NCBI GenBank assembly: GCA_027445725.1
Contig: DAIAVG010000054.1
Span: forward strand, 1-8,272
Direction: 5' to 3'
Origin: Acidithiobacillus sp.
GTDB lineage: Bacteria; Pseudomonadota; Gammaproteobacteria; Acidithiobacillales; Acidithiobacillaceae
DNA length: 8,272 nucleotides
Shown here: positions 5,381 through 8,272 of the stretch, piece by piece
Layout of the letters: the number at the start of each line of letters is the position of its first letter
Position numbering within the stretch: position 1 is the stretch's first letter
The notes under the pieces: model-generated
Seen by the model: only the letters and a program-made list of their open reading frames with translations
Databases searched by the model: none
Told to the model about the DNA's origin: nothing
Made by a program: the position numbers and the translations under genes

Positions 5381-6609
5381 TGCCCACCCCAGATCCCATT
5401 GCGCATGGGGATCACGCTCTGAAAGAGATGATACTGATAATGTCGGCAGTCACCCTGCAGGCAGCCGAGGCCGCCGCTGCTGGGCACGGTGTAGGTCCGG
5501 CCCAGCAGATTGAAGCTGGCCGGACTGAGGCTATCGGGCAGGTACTGAGTGCTACGGATCAACATGGCGAACTGCACGGCGACGATGCTCTGTGTGGTGC
5601 TCGGGGATGGGTTGTAGTTCTCGGGGAAAACCCATTGCTGCACACTGCCGTTGCTGCCCAAGCCATATTCCATTTGAATATCCACCACACCGCTGGCGAG
5701 CGGCTGGGGCGTGGGTGCCGACGCCTGCGTGCCCGTGTATTGGGTCATGTAAAGCGTGGGAGTACTGCCAGCCGGATTTTCCTCTATGTCGAAGGTCTCA
5801 AACAAAAAATTCTGGGAACCGAGATCGTAGAGAGCCGCATTTGTCAAAGAGGAGGGGGTGCCGCTGGTGCCGGTCAACAGGCTGAACAGCTGATTGGGAT
5901 TGGCCTGGAAACAAGAACCGTGACTACCAGAGTTGAACACCACCGTACCGGCACCATTGCTGGTGCCATTACCGGTAACACTGCAACTGCTATTTAAAGA
6001 ACCCTTACCCGCCACGTTGGTAATCTGCCCAAGCAGACAAGTACCTCCACCCTGGGGAGCAATCAAGGTCAGATCGCCGGGATTGAGAGGAACTGTGCTG
6101 GTAACCTGGATATTGACACCGTGTTGACTGTTCACCGTCGTTGCCGGTGCCCCGCCAAAGCTGCCGCCGCCGATCAATGTGCTAAAGGCGTAGGTGGAGA
6201 TGCCTCCTAAAGAGGAGCTGGATGGATCATAGCTGCTGCCCGAACTCTGCGCCGAGGCGGTGATAGCCACCAGCACCCCGCCCTGGGCGCTAGCATTATT
6301 AATTCCTACCACCCCGTTGGGGCACTGACTGTAATTCGGCAGCCCATAACCCGCCGATTCGATGGCTTGGCGTATGATCGCCAGAGCATTACGGCCCCGT
6401 TGCCACATTTCGCCGTTGGCCGACTGTTGGCCGACACTCTGACTGGTATTCAGGAAGAAACTGAATATGGCAGTGGCGAGTAAGCCCACCACTACCAGCG
6501 ACACCAGCAGCTCTACCAGAGTAAGGCCGCCCTGCCGACCGCAAGTCTGCCGGGCCGCTCCATTCATCTGGCCATTCTCCATGACCTTCATGCTACCCCG
6601 CGTTGTCAT
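5377..6609 (-). CDS. pilW: Minor pilin PilW
   Basis: With the start at 6609 the protein has 410 residues. The prepilin peptidase site is GRQGG followed by LTLVELLVSLVVVGLLATAI, so cleavage after G28 leaves L at position 1 (Phe is usual) and Glu at position 5. The next block, GRNALAIIRQAIESAGYGLP, and the C-terminal part near residues 305-375 (VVDIQMEYGLGSNGSVQQW, then AVQFAMLIRSTQYLP) are typical of PilW. At least six cysteines in the mature part could make disulfides. PilW sits in the tip/priming complex with PilV, PilX and FimT. The frame is open to 6699, but I chose the ATG at 6609: it falls one base after the pilV stop and has GGTGGGG seven bases upstream. A second ATG at 6591 is possible. 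The stop overlaps the pilX ATG. Confidence 0.88.
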   Translation of the reverse strand: MTTRGSMKVMENGQMNGAARQTCGRQGGLTLVELLVSLVVVGLLATAIFSFFLNTSQSVGQQSANGEMWQRGRNALAIIRQAIESAGYGLPNYSQCPNGVVGINNASAQGGVLVAITASAQSSGSSYDPSSSSLGGISTYAFSTLIGGGSFGGAPATTVNSQHGVNIQVTSTVPLNPGDLTLIAPQGGGTCLLGQITNVAGKGSLNSSCSVTGNGTSNGAGTVVFNSGSHGSCFQANPNQLFSLLTGTSGTPSSLTNAALYDLGSQNFLFETFDIEENPAGSTPTLYMTQYTGTQASAPTPQPLASGVVDIQMEYGLGSNGSVQQWVFPENYNPSPSTTQSIVAVQFAMLIRSTQYLPDSLSPASFNLLGRTYTVPSSGGLGCLQGDCRHYQYHLFQSVIPMRNGIWGGQ

Positions 6610-6610
6610 C

Positions 6611-7144
6611 TTAGTACCCCACCACGGTTTGGGTCGTATAACTCTGGCCATTTCCCCAGCTAACCGATACCGTCGCCGAACAAGGGCACTGGGCGGCACT
6701 GTTCAAAGGCGCCACCGTCAAACTCACCTGACTCTGGGGCGGCATCCCGTAGGCGCTCATTACCTGGCTCACCGGATCTAGTAAGGAATTGCTGGCCTGA
6801 TTCGCTCTCACCGTCGCGCCACTCAGGCTCATGGCCTGGGCACCATTGGCGCGCAGCACCCCCACAGCGCTCTGAGCGATTTCATACCCCGAGGTGAGAT
6901 TCTGGTTTTGCGCGCTCATGGCAAAACTACCCAGAAACAGGCTCAGTATGCCCAGGGAACCAATGGCAAAAATGGCCAGAGCCGCCATGGCCTCGATCAG
7001 GGTCAGGCCCGCCTCGGAAGGGATGACAGACTCATAGCCGGCAGAGATGCAGGGGACCGTTCCCAAGGCAGGGCGCGACGGTAGCTTGGCCAACGCGGGC
7101 AAATCCCATTGTGACAACCTATCCAGTACCCGCCGGTTGTTCAT
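6611..7144 (-). CDS. pilV: Minor pilin PilV
   Basis: The product has 177 residues. The class III prepilin signal is SEAG followed by LTLIEAMAALAIFAIGSLGI, giving cleavage after G46, Leu at mature position 1 and Glu at position 5. It continues into the usual long N-terminal helix (LFLGSFAMSAQNQNLTSGYEIAQSAV). The C-terminal part contains a CPC pair (AAQCPCSATVSVSW) and ends TTQTVVGY. PilV is a component of the minor pilin priming and tip complex. The 46-residue leader is unusually long; between the ATG at 7144 and the cleavage site no other in-frame ATG or GTG exists, only TTG codons. The ATG overlaps the fimT stop (ATGA, 7144-7141) and lacks a good ribosome binding site, so translation probably depends on coupling to fimT. 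Confidence 0.87.
   Translation of the reverse strand: MNNRRVLDRLSQWDLPALAKLPSRPALGTVPCISAGYESVIPSEAGLTLIEAMAALAIFAIGSLGILSLFLGSFAMSAQNQNLTSGYEIAQSAVGVLRANGAQAMSLSGATVRANQASNSLLDPVSQVMSAYGMPPQSQVSLTVAPLNSAAQCPCSATVSVSWGNGQSYTTQTVVGY
6617..6623 (-). promoter_or_regulatory. Ribosome binding site that decides the pilW start
   Basis: GGTGGGG on the minus strand lies inside the end of pilV, seven bases before the ATG at 6609-6607. It supports this start over the further upstream ATG at 6699, which would force an 89-base overlap with pilV and a 58-residue leader. Confidence 0.55.
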
Positions 7145-7683
7145 TGCAGGTTACACACGCTGCTGGTAGGGGCGCTGGTGGCGCAATTGCGCAAGTTGCC
7201 CGCACCGCTGATCTGGGTGAGCCAGTAGCCATATTGTGTGCCATTGGGGCTGGCATTGCCGAAGGTCACGTCGGCGCTGGTAATGGTGCCGCTCGAGCCA
7301 TAGACCATGCCCGTCGGGGTGATGCTGAAGGTCGCACCCGTCACCACGTTGCACACGGTGTTGGGGTAGCGGCTGGCGAATGCACTGGCTAACATTTGCG
7401 GCACCTGCTGCTGCACATTGCTTGCTTGGGGAGTGATGGTCCACGCGCAGCCACTGGTCCCACCGCTGCTAATGGAAACCTGCACCGGATATCCACTACG
7501 GATGGCGTAGCCCTCGGCCCAGGCCACGTCCTGCTGCAAATGGCCCGAAGCGCCCTGAATGGTGGCGCGGATCATCCAGATGTTGAACTGGGGAATGGCC
7601 ACGGCGGCGATGATCCCCATGACGGCGATGATGACCATCAGCTCGATCAGGGTAAAGCCCTTAACGGCAGCCTCACCCCCCAT
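7141..7683 (-). CDS. fimT: FimT/GspH-type minor pilin
   Basis: The product has 180 residues. A short leader MGGEAAVKG precedes FTLIELMVIIAVMGIIAAVA, the canonical type IV prepilin site with Phe at position 1 and Glu at position 5. After the helix come GASGHLQQDVAWAEGYAIRSG and a beta-rich domain (YPVQVSISSGG, GCAWTI, FSITPTGMVYGSSG, ADVTFGNASPNG), which is the GspH/FimT domain plan. Four cysteines (in SGCAW, TVCNV, RNCAT, SVCNLQ) could form two disulfides. Members serve either as FimU-like initiators of the minor pilin complex or, as known for Legionella FimT, in DNA binding for uptake. The basic GRxR-type motif of DNA-binding FimT is not seen in the C-terminus (GNLRNCATSAPTSSV), so the structural role is more likely. 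Position first in a fimT-pilV-pilW-pilX series matches FimU. The start overlaps the pilC stop by 11 bases; GGTGGTGA precedes the ATG. Confidence 0.87.
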   Translation of the reverse strand: MGGEAAVKGFTLIELMVIIAVMGIIAAVAIPQFNIWMIRATIQGASGHLQQDVAWAEGYAIRSGYPVQVSISSGGTSGCAWTITPQASNVQQQVPQMLASAFASRYPNTVCNVVTGATFSITPTGMVYGSSGTITSADVTFGNASPNGTQYGYWLTQISGAGNLRNCATSAPTSSVCNLQ

Positions 7684-8272
7684 GCGTCACCACCGCGCCC
7701 ATCTTGAAGATCGGCATATACATGGCGACCACCAGGGTGCCGACGATGATGCCGAGCACCACCATGATCATCGGTTCCATGAGGGTGGAGAGGCGGTCTA
7801 CCGATTCCTCCACGTCCGCTTCGTAAAAATCGGCGACCTTGCCGGACATGGTTTCGATGGCGCCGGTTTCCTCGCCGATGGCCAGCATCTGCGTGGCCAT
7901 GATGGGGAAGACGCCGTCGGATTTGAGCTGGGTGGTGATGCGACCACCACCGGCGACGTCGTCACGGGCCGCCAGGACGCTGCGCTCGATGATGATATTG
8001 CCGGAGACCTTGGAAAGGGTTCCCAGGGCTTCCATGATGGGCACCCCCGCCGCCTGCATGGTGGACAGGGTGCGCATAAAGCGCGCCACCGCGCCTTTAA
8101 GCAGGATGTCGCCCAGCACCGGGATTTTCAGGGAGAAACGGTCTACCACGGTCTTGAAAGACAGGTTGCGCTTGTAGGCGTAGACAAAAAGCCATACCGT
8201 GGCGATGGGCACGAACACCACAATATACCAATGACTTTTCATCCAGTCGGAGATGTTGATGACAACCTGCGT
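7673..8272 (-). CDS. pilC: Type IV pilus inner-membrane platform protein PilC, C-terminal half (cut by the right edge)
   Basis: The frame is open to the window edge, giving 199 residues of a protein that is usually about 400. The visible part starts TQVVINISDWMKSHWY, followed by a membrane segment (IVVFVPIATVWLFVYAY). It then carries the second GspF/T2SSF domain: GAVARFMRTLSTMQAAGVPI, a helix bundle, the conserved MLAIGEETGAIETM, and the closing membrane segment EPMIMVVLGIIVGTLVVAMY with MPIF. This is the PilC platform that couples the assembly and retraction ATPases PilB and PilT to pilin movement through the inner membrane; it is distinct from the Neisseria adhesin also named PilC. The wording of the motifs fits PilC better than the type II secretion GspF, and the following minor pilin genes support that. 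The last residues (FKMGAVVTHGG) overlap the fimT start. Confidence 0.92.
   Translation of the reverse strand, partial: TQVVINISDWMKSHWYIVVFVPIATVWLFVYAYKRNLSFKTVVDRFSLKIPVLGDILLKGAVARFMRTLSTMQAAGVPIMEALGTLSKVSGNIIIERSVLAARDDVAGGGRITTQLKSDGVFPIMATQMLAIGEETGAIETMSGKVADFYEADVEESVDRLSTLMEPMIMVVLGIIVGTLVVAMYMPIFKMGAVVTHGG

Noticed and set aside
5341..5997. 218-residue plus-strand frame opposite pilW
   Set aside because: It is antisense to clear PilW motifs (IQMEYG, LIRSTQYLP); no domain and no ribosome binding site recognised.
6610..6699. Longer pilW start at 6699
   Set aside because: It would overlap pilV by 89 bases and give a 58-residue leader; the ATG at 6609 has a ribosome binding site and sits one base after the pilV stop.
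1..8272. CRISPR arrays, tRNA or rRNA genes, insertion sequence ends
   Set aside because: No regularly spaced repeats, no cloverleaf-like or rRNA sequence and no transposase reading frame were seen by eye.

Overview
The window is dominated by a minus-strand operon for type IV pilus assembly. It is followed, at the low-coordinate end, by a short stretch crowded with antitoxin genes and antitoxin remnants. The pilins and PilY1 are rich in Ser, Gly, Asn and Thr and poor in charged residues. Together with moderate GC content and a gammaproteobacterial-style minor pilin set, this suggests an acidophilic proteobacterium such as Acidithiobacillus. That assignment is inference from style; no taxonomic marker is present.

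Layout, read along the minus strand from right to left. 8272-7673 is the C-terminal half of pilC (inner-membrane platform protein). It is followed by fimT (7683-7141), pilV (7144-6611), pilW (6609-5377), pilX (5380-4760), an 84-residue secreted protein of unknown function (4734-4480) and a very large pilY1 (4483-623). Every junction overlaps or nearly abuts: ATGA 4-base overlaps at fimT/pilV, pilW/pilX and orf84/pilY1, an 11-base overlap at pilC/fimT, one base between pilV and pilW, and 25 bases between pilX and orf84. No internal promoter or terminator is evident, so this looks like one transcription unit. The minor pilins FimT, PilV, PilW and PilX should form the priming and tip complex that initiates pilus assembly and carries PilY1, working on the PilC platform. 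The unusual parts are the unknown small secreted protein translationally coupled to pilY1, and a PilY1 whose metal-binding motifs look degenerate.

Positions 1-622 hold no intact gene lying wholly inside the window. They hold recognisable N-terminal pieces of several unrelated antitoxin families. There is a well-preserved RelB-like ribbon-helix-helix antitoxin cut by the left edge (108-1, minus), with a 25-bp palindromic operator candidate just upstream. There is a DUF1778 (TacA-like) fragment without a start codon (291-154, minus), and a CopG-type ribbon-helix-helix antitoxin lacking an in-frame start and its C-terminus (478-304, minus). On the plus strand there is a possible 11-residue ParD start with its own ribosome binding site (477-509). 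No matching toxin is visible. The segment reads as a toxin-antitoxin graveyard beside the pilus operon.
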